64,000 bases of DNA, from positions 9,706,465-9,770,464 of the forward strand of contig JACSVZ010000004.1 of the NCBI GenBank assembly GCA_014706295.1, read 5' to 3'. This document shows, in pieces, positions 12,520 through 25,411 of this stretch; the stretch's first letter is position 1, and every line of letters begins with the position of its first letter. The notes beneath the pieces are model-generated. The model was given only the letters and a program-made list of their open reading frames with translations, had not been told where the DNA came from and did no database searches. The position numbers and the translations under genes were made by a program. The DNA comes from Lycocorax pyrrhopterus obiensis. Lineage: Eukaryota > Chordata > Aves > Passeriformes > Paradisaeidae.

Positions 12520-15384
12520 CTTGTGCAGTGCTTCAACTGAAGTAAATCAATGTTTTCCAGTGAATGCAATATCAGACTAAAAAGTTCCATTTGTCTTCAG
12601 CACAGCTTTATCATCTTGAAGCAGAAAATACACTACAGCAAGGGCTGCCTAATTGCCCCAAACTTGTCCAGTTGGGAGCTGGGTTAAACTGGTACAAGAC
12701 TGAGTTCTTTCTGCCTTAGGAACATATCTTTCATCATCCTCTGAAGGTGGCTACATTCAGGAACAAGTAATTGGATGTGAAATATCCATTCCTGATTGCC
12801 ACTTCTCACGTCCCCAAGGCTGCCCCGTAACTCTGCTTGTGGGCACCTCCTGGGCCCCTCTAGTTTGTCTCTTGTTTTGGCAACTTTTGGTCACGTCACA
12901 GCTCTCAAGAGTCCCCAGGTCCAATGCAGGTTTAACATCAGAGTGAACTTCCATGAGAAAATCCATCCAAGCTCTGAATGTCCCACCAGGGAACAGTCCC
13001 CAGACCTCATACAGGGCTCATGGAGGTGATTTAAGTACCTGGCAAACGTACATTTGGGCAGAATGGTCCACCACACCTCCTGGAACGGCATCAAAGAAAC
13101 TCGCAGGGAAAAGCAAAGATCTGCTAAAATCTCTGTCTTTTGTGATGTTTACTTTTTAGTTTCAGGCATGACAAATTTCTTAAATTGACTGCAGATTTCT
13201 CACCAGCCTGGACACACTGAGGTAATCCTGGAGGAAAATATGTCCTTTTACCAAATTCCAACTGTTCGCTGCCAGGCTTGAAGTTCGAGACCTGAACTTT
13301 GTGTCAGAGCCTGTGTGATCTATTAGTCAGGACAATTTATTTATTCCTTTGAAACACTGTGCTAAGCTGTCACCAACCACATTTTTCTCTGGTTCCTGGG
13401 AACCCTGCTTCTCTGGCTGTTCATGGCCATAGCAACTGGAAAACAGACTCTGTAGGAGAAAGAGCATCAAAGAATCCTCTCTGACAGTAAAAGGGAGAGG
13501 AAAAAAACATATGATACAGAAAAGCAAGGAGCTATTCAGGGCCAGGCCTGAATCCAGTTTTGAGGGAGAGATTTTCCACTAGCGGACAGAGATAATCTAG
13601 GGCAAGAATAACAACAAAAGTCCATAACATGATTTGCTTTGGTGCTTTCTGCCATAAGCCCTTTTTTTGTTTCCCCCCACTTGTCTGCCACCCACAATTT
13701 CACAAGTCAGATTTTTGCAGGTACCAGCGCAGCTGAGAATCCTGCTGGGAAGTTCAGTGCCCTGGACAGACAGACGGCTGTGCTGGGTGTGTTTATTTCC
13801 ACAGAACAGCTTGTCAGTTTAACAAAGACAGCAAAATCAGGGAGAAAAACATGTCACATGCAGCCACTGTGTGTCTATAGCACATCGAGGAGGATCTCAT
13901 TGCTCTTTTCCTTCGGCAGGGTGGGTTTAGCCCATAGCTCTATTTTCACACTCCCAAAGCTGTGTTAAAATCATCCAGGGGTCACCCACAAGCCTGCACT
14001 ACTACATTCACCTTTAAACACAGGCTGTCAGCTCTCCTGCATTCCATAAGGGTGGCAAAAGCACCTCTAGCAGCAGCACGCTGTTTATGCATAATGCAAA
14101 AATGGGCATTAAAAGAAAAAAAAGAAGGTTCAGAAAATAAAAACGCTCTTTTTGTCGGAGATCATGTTGCCAAGTTCCAGCCTACAGCCATTTGCAGCTG
14201 GGAAGTAAAGCTCCAACAATGCAGCTTGTAACGAAAAAACCGACAGAGCTTCAATTTTAGCCACTCTTGCTCAGCATACACTGAATGTGTTAATGCACCT
14301 GGTCTGTTTAGGGAAGGCACTGCCATTTTCTGCCACGTAGAAAAGGGGAAAGATGGGAGTTTGCAAGGCCTGGCTCAGCAGCACCCAAGCTTTAGGCAGC
14401 TGTAATTCAGCATTTCAGCAGCACCATGTTAAAACCCATCGGGATGGGGCTGGAGTTTGGGATCCAGAGGCTGGGGACGGGCATGGAAAGAGGGATGGAT
14501 GGGTGGAGGGCTGTTGGGCAGCCTGGTCAGGGTGGATTTGCTGCCACCACAGAGATGTCAGTACAAGCCTGGCCTACAGTCACAGCTGCTGTAACACTGC
14601 CAATATTCTCTGTCCCTCAGAGGGTGTGTGTGTCCAGGGCAGGCTGAATTGCTCTCTGTTGAAATCCCCACATCCCTTAGGATCCCTCTGCATTGACACT
14701 TGGCTTTTCTTCCACCACTCCCCCTCGATGCTGTCAGATGTGCCCCACAGCACCTCACCTGAGTGCCCTTCAGGAGAGATACACACTCCACACAGCAAAC
14801 AAGCTTTGGAAGGGCTGTGGGGGACACAGGAATTCTGTGAATACAGAGAGAGCCACACATGCAGCCTTCTACCAGCGTAGCAGGAGACAGAACAGCTGTG
14901 TCAGAGCCACCAGGCTGTGCTTTACACCAAACCCTTGGCCTTTAAAGAGCTGCCATGCCCCCAGGGATCACAGGCAGCTCAGGCTCCGTGAGAGGAGTGT
15001 GCTGGGAATGGGAACACCGACCTGAGTGATGCTCTGCTGTCCCTGCAAGCCAGGCACGGCCTCAAGTTTTTCGGAGGGGGTCCCAAAGTTAAATTAGTGT
15101 TTTGGCATGCTAAGTGGGAGTGATTAACTGCTTAAATACCGGAGGGCAGCTCTCACATTTGTGTTTGCTTACAAACACCAGGTGAGGACTAAACGAAGCC
15201 TCAGGGGCAGCAGTAGCTGCCTGGCTTCCTCAGGCTCCCATCATTTGAGGATGAGCCCAGCCAGGGCCACGTTGCTGAACAGGCATGGCAGGAACTCTAC
15301 TTGAGCATCGGTTGTGTTATTGAAGCTGGGCACCTTCTCTCCTTTCCTGCTTGGTTCTTCACAGCCCTTACGGGAGAAATGCTG
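12520..15384. other. Unique non-coding sequence, no gene recognised
   Basis: Open frames such as those between 14353 and 14880 show no recognisable domain, and overlapping frames are open on both strands. No dispersed repeat was recognised. Confidence 0.5.
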
Positions 15385-15445
15385 CCTCTTTTCCACAGGT
15401 GGGGACACTGAGGCACGGGGATTTCGCAGCCAGATGACTTGAGTA
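15385..15445 (-). repeat. Possible ancient MIR-like SINE core
   Basis: The plus strand contains TTTTCCACAGGTGGGGACAC followed by TGAGGCACGGGG and, a few bases on, GATGACTTGAG. This resembles the reverse complement of the MIR core (ACAGATGGGGAAACTGAGGC). The match is short and diverged, so chance similarity is possible. Confidence 0.3.
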
Positions 15446-16734
15446 GCTTCCATTCCAACATCAGCTCCACAGGCTGAAGCAGCTCTCCAGCAGCATGGCA
15501 AGCTCAGAAGTGCGTGGAGCCAGTGGCACAAACATGTGCTTAGCATCTCTTGTATGTAATAAGTGTTTTGTCCATGATTTTCTGCTTTTGCTGAATTAGT
15601 CTTCTTATTCTTTCAATTTTAATTAGAAATCCTGGTGGGAAAAGCTCTGCAGCAGCTCCAGGCACAGCTGGCTGGGCACCTGGCTTGGTGAGCTGGCTGA
15701 GGTCAGTACCTGCCTGCAAGCAGAGGCTGCCAAGATTTTGCTGTGCAAGATTTTGCCTTTTGTTTTTGGGGGCTCAGATCTTATCCAGACTGTACTTTGG
15801 CCAGTAAATGAAAGGCAAAACTATGGGGTTTCTGCTTTGGGTGTTCTGCGGGATTTCTAGCCTTTAGATGAGAAAACCTAATATCATTTTTATTACAAAA
15901 AGCCCCACAAAATCTAATGTAATACCCTGTTCATGCATACGGGGAAGCTGGCAAAGGCTGCTCCTCTGCTTTTATCCTGGGTGTTTTTGGCAGTGCTGCA
16001 GGTGAGGGGCTGGCCGTGCTCAGCTCTGCGGGACAGCCTGGCCGTGGTTCCTCAGCAGCTGAAGCGTGCAGAATTTGTGCTGACCGACGCCTGCACGGCT
16101 CCATCGCTGTCTGAGGCCGTGGGTTTTGTCATGTGTCTCCTCCCAGACACCTCGGTGCTGTCACGGCTCGGCGCCTGCCATTTGTCACAGCCCCGTGCCT
16201 GAGGGCGTGTTCAGAGACCCGAGTGTCTGTCCTGAGCAGTGCCTTGGGCACACAGGTGCATTTGGGGTGCTTTCATCCTGAGGAGCATTCTGGCACCCTC
16301 GAACTAGTGACAACTGTAATTTATTGACTCTCCTTACATGATAAACATTCACCCAAGGACTCCTAAATTGCACCAAACCTGTTGTGTCATTCTTTCTGAG
16401 CAGTATTCCTACTGCTAGCAGGAGACTGGGCCAAACGCAGCAAAAGAGTATTTGCCCTACCAAAGGCTGCCAGGTGCTGCAGAGGTAGAGGGCAGCAGTG
16501 AAACAGCTCTGGACCTGCATATCTTCCTCCTCCCCTGCAGCCAGAACACTTACAAACCACTTCCTTCAAAAGAAATACATATTTGACATAAGGGAAATTA
16601 CTTCAGCCTCAGGTCAGCAAAATATTTATTTCACAAGTTGAAGTATACACAAAACCCAGAGAGGTTTCCTTTCTTTTGGCCTTAATTTTGAAGTTACCTG
16701 TTCAATGCAGTTCTTTACAAAAGGACCTCAGGCT

Positions 16735-16785
16735 CGCTCGCCTTCTGTTAAAAGAAGGAAAAGTGGAGAGGTCAAGCAACGTGCC
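16735..16785 (-). repeat. Possible ancient MIR-like SINE core
   Basis: The string GTGGAGAGGTCAAGCAACGT followed by GCCCCCAA resembles the reverse complement of the MIR core (GAGAGGTTAAGTGACTTGCC). It is preceded by a TGTTAAAAGAAGGAAA stretch in the expected place. The element is old and short if real. Confidence 0.3.
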
Positions 16786-19529
16786 CCCAAACCTGTTGAT
16801 GGTTATCCACATCCCTGTGTGTTCAGCAGGTCTGAGGCTGCTCTCCTTCTGTTCAGGTGCCTTTTGTAGGAGGAAAGCCTGTATTGTATCTGAAGGACAC
16901 AAAGCTGTACCCTGTCTTTCAACACAGGATTCGCGTCCCACACCAGGCTGCAAGAGCTGTTCACAGCAGCATTTGAGACTTTAGTTTGGACCCCAATGTG
17001 GTTTGAGGTCTGCAATAAATTAGAAGCTCAGGTCTGTGGCTGCACAGCAGGTTTCATGGGAAAAACATTTCCAAGTATTTTTGCTCCCCTTCTGAAAACT
17101 TCCTTAGGAAGAAGCTACTGCTAATTTTAGTAGGTGAATGGTGTTACATGGAGCATGGCCAAGAGGATTTTAGTTTTCCATAAGGTACCTCTTTCACTTT
17201 GCAAACTGTAGTTCTGGGTAACACAAAGCGGTATAATGATTCTTCAGGAAATGATGATAAATGAATCTGGAAAAGCAGCTCCATGCAGTCACTGGATTTT
17301 TAATGCTCATTAAAAAAAAAAAATCAAATATGTCATTCCCAAGCAGATCTAAGCAAAGGAGAACCATCTCCAGGTGAAGGCTAAAGTTCACCAGCCTTCT
17401 GAGTACACCTGGGCTCGTATATCCCTTTATCTCCATAATTATGTATGCTTTTGATATGGAAGATGAACTGAGCAGTTTGACTGAGTTCAGCTTGGAGATT
17501 TGGGATTTGTTTGAACTGCTCACCCCGAGTTCAGCCCTGGACTGCAAAGCTTTGTGGCTCTGGAACAGATGCAGGGTGAGTGGTTAACAGGGAAGCTCTG
17601 TGTGTATACCCCTGTGGTCAGCGGCTTCTCTGCCTCTAATCTATGCAGACACATCAAAAGCCAAATATTTTTAACAATGACTCTCTGGAGGATAATGAGA
17701 GAAGAAGCAGTGGAGCTGTTTTTCCAGCCAGTGGATCTCGGCGTGCTGCTGATGGGAAGAGATGTGCAGTTTCCTTTGCACTGCGCGGGGAGTCAGGAGC
17801 ATTGTCCTTCTCCTTTGTACCTCGGCAGAGGGAAAAGATGACACATTCCTGTTTTGCTGTGGGAGACGCAGCTCCCTTCAGGAGACTCAGTGCCAGGGAT
17901 TTAATTTTTCAAGAGTTTCTTAAAAGTGCCTGTGATTTACAGACACAGTTTCAATCCTGTGATGGGCAAATACACTCTGAGCACCCTTTGCCCTGTGACT
18001 TCCCGTCCCCCAGCTGCTTCACAGTCAGATCAAACCTGACCAGGCTTATGTGGTGGCACGTGGAAAGATGTTTTTAAAGGAACAATTTCAAGGCAGGGAG
18101 GTCAGAAGAAGCAGTCCTACGTGGCTCAGATGCCCTCTCATGCATTTGGATATTTAGATATTTGGGTGCTGTCACCAACATTGGTGGCAAAGTGAGTGAA
18201 CAAGCATTTAGAAAGCAAGGACCGAGGTATTAATGCTCGTGTCAGAGGTCATTGCACAAATGACTTAATCTGTCACTGAAATAAGGGTTTGGAAATGTTG
18301 TCCATATCAAAGAAAATGTACATTTGATGTGGTTTGGAGGGTATTTTTCCTTCAGGAAGCAGCATGTGGTAAGTGAGTTACTGACATGCCAGTAATTCAA
18401 AAGAGTAGAGTTTTGTCTCCCTGCTGTGAAGCTGAATGACAACATAACACAGTTAGGAAGGGGAAAAGGAGCCTCAGCCATGGGCCTCCTCTGCTCTAAA
18501 TTTGGTAACAACAAGCAACACCAAAACTCATACATCAGGCAACCTTGAATTTCTCTTGCAGTCCTCGAAGTGGAACAAAAGTGAGCGAGTGAAAGATTTT
18601 AGGTGCAAATTGACTTGTTGGCTTTTGCCAGCCAAGCTTCTGGAAATGGATTTATTCCAGAAGAGATTAAAAATAACTTTATACTTATTGGTTTTCAATA
18701 TAATGAAAAATACACACTTGTAAACCACTGGAAGAGTAGAATTTCAATCCCTTTATTCTTTTACTATTTTTTTTTTGGAAAAAAACCCACCTGTCTCAGC
18801 TTTTCCAGATAGGCTAAGTGCAGAGAAACACAAAGTGGGGGGAGAAACCCCCAAGCAGTTAAATGCTGGTTTTTGAAGCATTCAAAATGCCTTTAAAAGA
18901 ATTACTTTCTTTTCTAAACTTTTCAACCCGGTTTATTTGATAAAAAAAAAAAAAGAGGTGTGAATGCTTGACGTGAAACTCAGGCTCACAAGTAAGACTG
19001 GGGTGAACTGCCCCTAAAGGCACTGGCTCTGCTGTCACCCAAGCAGGATGGGACAGACACCTCACACCTTGCTCCAACCACCATGAAGGTGAACTTCAGC
19101 CCATCACTGCTGTTATCACTGATAGAAGAGATGGGCTGTTGGAGGAGGTTGAACAGGAATTCACAGACTTTTCCCTAGGCACAGGGAACAGCTCAGTAAC
19201 CTTGGTGTGAATGTACAATCCATCATTTGGTTTTCGAAACGCAGTATGCAAAGAAAACACAGGGATGCAATGTGTGAGGCTGATGTTGGGTTTTATTCTG
19301 CCTCATTCCTGGGAGAAAACAAAAATGAGCCATAATGATGCAGATGAAACTGCTTTCCTGTGCAGCTCCTCCTTCTGCCAGGCAGGGACAGCACTGAGAG
19401 GTGGATTTCAGGACAAAAACACACTTTCTGGTTTTCTTCAGCAACTAAAATTCATGCAGATTTTTCCAAAATGTATCACCTTAAATAACAATATCTCAGC
19501 TTTTTGAAAGCGAGTTACCCTCCTTTATG

Positions 19530-19557
19530 AATATATATATACATATATATATATGTA
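19530..19557. repeat. (AT)n microsatellite
   Basis: An ATATATATATACATATATAT tract of about 28 bp follows TTTATGA. It is a simple dinucleotide repeat. Confidence 0.85.
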
Positions 19558-21072
19558 TTTCAAAAAGTCACAAAGTAGCCAAACCAGCAACTCTGAAAAA
19601 GCATCAGCGTTTACCAAATGGCAGCCAGCCTTACTTCTCTGTGATTGCTACTGACATATGGGTTAGGACCCTCAGTTTCTCCCAGGGAACATGTTGTCTC
19701 GTGGTATTTCTTGCCTACCCAGCCAGAGTAATGGAAACAGTGTGAGGATAAGCTGTTCAGATAAGTCTTTGCCAGCCACCCAGTTTTGTGGTTACTTGGA
19801 GCAATCTGCTACATATTCTTTGTGAATTACATTTCTCCCCATAAAGAGAGTTTGGTTAAGGCAAATAACTTTTTATTCTACTATTAAATCAAATCAGCCC
19901 TATTCATCCATGCCTGATGTCAGCTGTCTTTGAACATGAGAGGATCTAATATCTTCAGTTTTAGTGAAAGGATCTTTTTTCTTGTATAGGTTTATCAGAG
20001 CTGAGTAATGACTGACAAAAGTCAAAACTCAAATGGTGACAGCATGTAGGGCTCCAAGCCACAGCTATTTGTAGGCAATAATCCCAGACTGGTCTCATGG
20101 GGAACCACGAACACCTACGCTCAGACACCCTGATCCCACAACCACGTGTGTGAGCAGCAGCCAGCAGCAAATTCACCTCCCAGGAAGGAGCACCCTGCAA
20201 CCAATTGAGCATGGGGGCCACAGGCTCAGGTGTCCCCAGTTACTGCAAACACCGACCTGGGGCCTGGCCTTGGACATCTGCTGCTCCCTCTGACTGACAG
20301 AGCCCATCTGAGAGAAGACCAGAAAAGTGAAATCCAACGTCCTGCTCACCCTGAAACCGAGTCCCAAGTGATTCTCGGGCACGTACTGCCCTACCTGGTG
20401 TTCCTTGCTATATTACTGCCAAGGAGTACCTAGAATTGGTTTTTTCTTCTCTCAGTTCACAACTGTAATTTCAGGGCAATGGAATCATTTAAGCTTTTGG
20501 ATGGATTTCTGCATTGCTTTGCTTGAGGAAATAACAAAACCAAAGCATTGTTTCACTTTAAGACTTTCAAAATGAAGTTTTCCATTGCCATTGAAATGAA
20601 ATATACTTTTATTTCAATATTTACCTCTGCTGTCATTTAGCTCCCCTCCATCCAAACCAAAATGTTCAGCTTGAACTCCACTTCAAAAATATTAATAATA
20701 ATAATTTCTGAAGTGCTTTAATACATTGCTTAGAAGAATTGGGCATCCCAGACTGTGGACTGGGAGGGGACTTGCTACTTGGGACTATTTCCTGCTGCAA
20801 AACTTCTCATTTGGAAGACCCTCTGAGGAGTGCTGATGCCATCTGGCAGTCCTGGGCACTGTAATGCTGGTTCAGCATTTCTTTGGGTTCCAGATGCTGC
20901 CAACTTCAGGAGGACATAATGGTGCAGAACATATCAAATCGGGATTTAAATGTGCTGTACACTGAAAATGAACCAAGCAACTGCTGTTTCCACCCCCAGC
21001 AAGCTGTAAACTTCAGCACAAAAATAATAGTTACCTGGTTGTGGTTGTCATGTGCACAATAGTGTTATCAAG

Positions 21073-21419
21073 TGTCCTGGTTTGGGCTGGGATGGAGTTA
21101 ATTTTCTTCCTCTCAGCTCTGCTGTGTTTTGGGTTTAGTATGAGAATGATGTTGATGACACACTGATGGACCATCACTTTTTTCTCTTGGGTTTTATTCC
21201 TCTCTTTTTGTTATGTCCTCTTTTATTCCTACTACTTCTACTTCTATAATTATTATTATCACTACTATAATAATATTTTATTTTGATAATTACAGTTTTT
21301 ATCTCAGCCCACAGGTTCTGCCTTTTTCTGTCTCTCCACTCCATCTCACTGGGGGTGGGGAGTGGGGGGAGCGAGCGGGCACTTGGTACTTGGTTGCCAG
21401 CTGGGGCAAAACCACGGCA
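21073..21419 (+). mobile_element. Solo LTR of an avian endogenous retrovirus, internally deleted
   Basis: The element opens with TGTCCTGGTTTGGGCTGGGA and continues TGGAGTTAATTTTCTTCC, then TTTAGTATGAGAATGATG. Its 3' part has the TTATTATTATC-rich segment, TTTATCTCAGCCCACAGG, a GGGGTGGGGAGTGGG run and TGCCAGCTGGGGCAAAACCA, ending in CGGCA. These are hallmarks of a common avian LTR family. The ends are TG and CA. The flanking 5-mers TCAAG (21068-21072) and TCCAG (21420-21424) match at four of five bases, which suits a decayed target-site duplication. About 350 bp remains. From my memory of the family, a large central part including the promoter is missing between about 21170 and 21200. No retroviral internal sequence is attached. 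Confidence 0.85.
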
Positions 21420-21671
21420 TCCAGAAATACTTGGCAACTTCAAGCCTGACTGACATGGTTTTGCAAAACTCCTGGCATGCTTGTGTGGAATCCACCATGT
21501 AGTGAGGGATACTTGTGAGGGATATCTGGTAGAGCCAGCATCCAAACTGCGGGCACGTGCAGGAAGGGTGCTGAGCTGACCTTGCGTGCTCACACACGGG
21601 GGCTCTTGCTCCAAAGCCAGCCTTTCCAGGGCTAGTCTCTCCAAATCTGGCATCTGGGCTCGGGGCACCCC
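21420..21671. other. Unassigned segment between LTR and CR1
   Basis: About 250 bp with no recognised repeat or gene lies between the end of the solo LTR and the first convincing CR1 similarity. It could include highly diverged CR1 upstream sequence. Confidence 0.4.
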
Positions 21672-22550
21672 TCAACACGGTCAGGGAGTTTGCAGGTGAC
21701 ACCAAGCCGAGCGTGCAGTTGACCGGATGCAGTCCAGAGGGACTCGGACAAGCTCAAGAAGTGGCCCCACAGGAATCTCAGGAGGTTTGACAAGACCAAG
21801 TGCTGGTGCTGCACCTGAGTCAGGGCAAGCCCTGGTGTCAATCCAGGCTGGGGGATGGACAGATGGAGAGCAGCACTGGGGAGAAGGACTTGGTGCAGGA
21901 GAGGCTGGACATGTCCCGGCCACATGCGCTGGGAACACAGAAAGCCAAATGTGTCCTGGGCTGCATCCAAAGCAGGGTGGGCAGCAGGTGAGGGAGGGGA
22001 TTCTGCCCCTCTGCCCCACTCAAGTGTGACCCCACCTGCAGTGCTGTGTCCAGATCTGGGGTACCAGCACAGATAAGGCATGGAGCTGTTAGAGTGAGTC
22101 CAGAGGAAGCCATCAAGATGATCAGAGGGATGGAGCAGCTCTCCTTGAGGAAAGGCTGAGAGAACTGGGATTGTTCAGCCTGGAGAAGAGAAGGCTCAGG
22201 GGTGACCTAATTGTGGTCTCCCAGTACCTGAAGGGAGCCTACAAGAAAGAGGCAGAGGGACTTTTGACAAGGGCCTGGAGTGACAGGACAAGGGGCAATG
22301 GATTCAAACTGACAGAGAGCAGGTCTAGATTAGGTGTCAGGAAGAATTTCTTCCCTGTGAGGGTGGGGAGGCCCTGGCACAGGTTGCCCAGAGAAGCTGT
22401 GGCTGCCTCTGGATCCCTGAAAGTGCTCAAGGCCAGGTTGGACAGGGCTCTGAGCAACCTGGTCTAGGGGAAGGTGTCCCTGTCCATGGCAGGGGAGTTG
22501 GAACTGGATGATCTTTAAGGTCCCTTTCAACCCAAGCCATTCTATGTTCC
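21672..22550 (+). repeat. CR1 LINE, longest copy in the window
   Basis: Sense CR1 begins near GAGTTTGCAGGTGACACCAA, which encodes the FA-DDTK-like motif of the reverse transcriptase region. It runs through TCCTGGGCTGCATCCAAAGC, GATGGAGCAGCTCTCC, TTCAGCCTGGAGAAGAGAAG and TTGCCCAGAGAAGCTG to the 3' tail TTTCAACCCAAGCCATTCTA. About 880 bp is preserved. Reading frame is kept in pieces only: there is a shift near 21985-21995 and there are stops near 22028 and 22090. The subfamily matches the copies at 54601-55316 and 57199-57734, which lie in the opposite orientation. Confidence 0.95.
22171..22467 (+). pseudogene. CR1 ORF2 C-terminal remnant
   Basis: This open stretch of about 98 codons lies in the 3' half of the CR1 copy. 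It encodes the conserved C-terminal end of the CR1 polyprotein: FSLEKRRLRGDLI near residues 2-14, a WSDRTRGNGFKL motif in the middle, RKNFFPVRV, HRLPREAV, and the ending LDRALSNL. In intact CR1 this follows the endonuclease and reverse transcriptase domains. The upstream coding part is only partly present, is frame-shifted and carries stops, so no functional protein can be made. The methionine at its start is internal to the family protein and is not a true initiation site. Confidence 0.85.
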
Positions 22551-25020
22551 TAGGATATCATGACTGTATCTGTAAAATCATGGACTTGAGTCCTGGGCTG
22601 CAGCTCCCAGGCTGAAGGGCTTGGTTTGTGGCCTGCTCCAACTGTATCCTCCTTTTGTTCCTGAACACTGCTTCCGACTCTAAGGGTGAATGCCATTCTG
22701 TAAACTTGCACTTCGCAGAATATTTTCTATTCCTTTCAAGAGTATCGACAAAACCTGTCACTCTTGGATATAAATTGTCATTGCACAGCATTGAGGTGAC
22801 AGAAGCAGATAGGGCTGGTCCCTAACTTTTTCATTGTTTCACAATCCTTATTTAATCCTGGCAATACAATGTCTGTAATTAGCAACAACGCTGTGCTTTT
22901 TTGTGCTTAGAAACTGTTAATTAGGCAACTGTAGGAGAAAAATAACTGAAAGTGTAGGAGGGAAGTAAAAGGATCATGACTCATGTTTTGGTGTGTTTGA
23001 GCCCTTCTCAGTAAACAGGTAGAGGAAAAGAAAGACTAATATATGAAAAGAGTTTGTTTCCCAGTGTTTGCATTTGGATCTACTCAATAGCTGGATTTCT
23101 TTGTACCCTTATGAAAGCTACAATAACAACTGCTCTCCTTTTTTAGCATGCTAATCACACACACACACAAAATGTTAATCTTGCTAAGCATTATAATGCC
23201 TAAGGGAAAATCAGAATAAGGTGTCCTGCTGTTAGGTACCGCACAGCCCCTGCCCAGATGTGTAAGGCAGACAGGGAGTGTGGGAAATGGATATCACACA
23301 GTTCCTGCTGTTAGGATCTAGTGGGAAAACTGCTGCTGCAGGATGGTAGTGGTGTGATTAGGACATGTTGGAGCAGGGCAGGGGAAAAAGATCAAACCGG
23401 AATCATTGTTTTTACTTTTTCCACACAAGAAGTCTTTTGGAGTGGGCTGATACCAGTCAGAAATTCACATCAAAGTCTTCAAGCTGTTTTAAAGAAAAAC
23501 TCTTGAAAAATTTGAAAAAAGCTCATTTAGGCATTTTCAAGGCAGAACTTTTAGCACTTTTCATGTTGCAGCAGTATTTTCTTTAGAGACAGTCCTAAAT
23601 TGAATTTCTTTTAAAAAGTTTCAATGAAGCCACTTAATTTCAGTTCAAACCAGACATTTTGTTCAAACAACTTATTTTACTTTTGTTTTGCTGAACCCCC
23701 TCTATTCCTTTGCCCCCTACCCCCACTCCTCATTTGACACCGACTTTAAACTTTTAATTTCAGATTATTTTCTTCATCCAGGAAACTTTTAGACAAATTA
23801 GGTAGTTTTGCTTTATGCAGGAGACCTAGTTTGGTGTCCAGGTGAATATCTGTTGAATAGTGAATTTCATATATCCCAATCTGTGGTTACAGCCATGCCA
23901 TGAAGACCCTCTTGAGCCTAGAAGGTGCACATGGATTGGTGATTCCAGCTCCCTGCTCTTGCTGGTGGGAGCTCCCAGCTTTCCATGGTGATTTCAACCC
24001 CTTGTGCATGAGTGCGTGAGGAAAACGTACCTTGGTTCAGACAGCAGAGATCTTTCATTTTACCTCTAGTTTAGTATAATCTTTAGCTGCAGACTAACAG
24101 AAAAACGTCTCATGGATGGGTGATTCAGAATGAAAATGAAACTGCTGGCTTCAAATTACGGGAGAGTCGTGTCAGAGAAAGCTTTTTACCCACAACACAG
24201 TAATGGATGACACAGAATCTTCAAAGACACCAACAGAATCCAGTGCATTTTCTCTACTGGTTCACAGTGCATATTTGGACGCTCACTAATGAAGCATAAC
24301 TGATGTGATCAAATAAACGAAAAACTGCTCAGCTGACAGGAATAAGGGTTTCGGAGACTGGGTTAATAATACTTGTTTTTTGAAATGTAACTTCTGTTTA
24401 TAAAATGCTCTGCAGCTTTAAGATGAAAGCACGAAGTACACTCAGTGAAAGAATACTGAGAAGATTGTCCCTTGGCATTGTGCCATCAGAAGTATCTTGG
24501 TGCTGGTCCTTATCCCTGAGACCAAGTGTCATCAGCTGGTGTGGCCACACCTGCCATTCCCAGTTTGGATGTCATGGTTGTTTGCAGCGTGGTACCAAAT
24601 GTTCTCTCCCAGACATCTTTATTACTGTTTTTCTCTTATGTCATCCTTGGAAAGAAGCTGTGGCAAATAATCTTCGCTCTGCTTCTTTCCCTACGCGTGG
24701 AACTGATTTGGGGGAGCGCGGTGTTTTCTTAGGGCTCAATATCCTGCGCTGCCTGCTGTTTCTGGAAGCAGGGCCAGCCTCCCTGCGTGTGACTGCCTTT
24801 GTTCTGGGGTGGGCTTGCCAGCGTCCCCGGCGCTGCTGTGCTGAGGGTGCCGCGGGCTGATCCTCCCTTGAAATGTCTCCGGTTTATCTTCTCTCTTTTA
24901 AATTGACTGCATACACAATATACAGACATCTGCACTCCTGGTTCTATAAAATTCATTACAGCATTGCCTAGAGGCTTCTGCCACGTTTTGGACTCCATCA
25001 ATATATGAGGACTTAAAAGT
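22551..25020. other. Unique non-coding sequence, no gene recognised
   Basis: No gene was recognised. A short (CA)n run lies at 23157-23169. The remainder is AT-rich with no dispersed repeat that I could identify. Confidence 0.55.
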
Positions 25021-25411
25021 CCTATGAGGAGCAGCTGAGGGAGCGGGGAGCGTTTAGCCTGGGGAAAAGAAGGCTCGGGGGAGACCTTATCACTCTCTAC
25101 AACTCCCTGACAGGAGGCTGTAGTGAGTTGGGGGTTGGTCTCTTCTGCCAATAAGAAGCAATAGGACAAGAGGAAATGGCCTCAGGTTGTGCCAGGGTAG
25201 GTTTAAGTTGGATATTAGGAAAAATTTCTTCACTGAAAGGGTTATCAAGCACTAAAATTGGTGGAATCACCTTCCCTGGAGTTATTGAAAAGATGTGTAG
25301 ATGTGGCACTTTGGGACAAGGTTCAGCAGTGGACCTGGCCGTGCTGAATTAGTGTTTGGTCTCAGTGATCTTATAGGTCTTTTCCAGCCTAAATGATTTT
25401 GTAATGCTATG
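25021..25411 (+). repeat. CR1 LINE 3' end, plus strand
   Basis: Sense CR1 starts at CCTATGAGGAGCAGCTGAGG and continues through GAAGGCTCGGGGGAGACCTT, ATCACTCTCTACAACTCCCT, AGGACAAGAGGAAATGGCCT and GGAAAAATTTCTTCACTGAA. It ends at GGTCTTTTCCAGCCTAAATG and a degraded octamer tail. About 390 bp is kept. It belongs to a different CR1 subfamily from the 21672-22550 copy, as its tail and central sequence show. Confidence 0.95.

Larger units (their letters stand above)
15446..21072. other. Mostly unique non-coding sequence
   Basis: No gene was recognised. A second MIR-like stretch is near 16735-16785 and an AT microsatellite at 19530-19557, both listed separately. A mildly CpG-enriched portion lies near 15940-16210. 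Several poly-A or poly-T runs are present, for example near 17311-17324 and 18941-18954. Confidence 0.5.

Noticed and set aside
21174..21668. 164-codon open frame on the minus strand
   Set aside because: It crosses the AT-rich part of the solo LTR and its flank; the basic, asparagine-rich residues reflect TTATTATT sequence.
23157..23169. (CA)n microsatellite
   Set aside because: It is about 13 bp, too short to be worth a separate feature.
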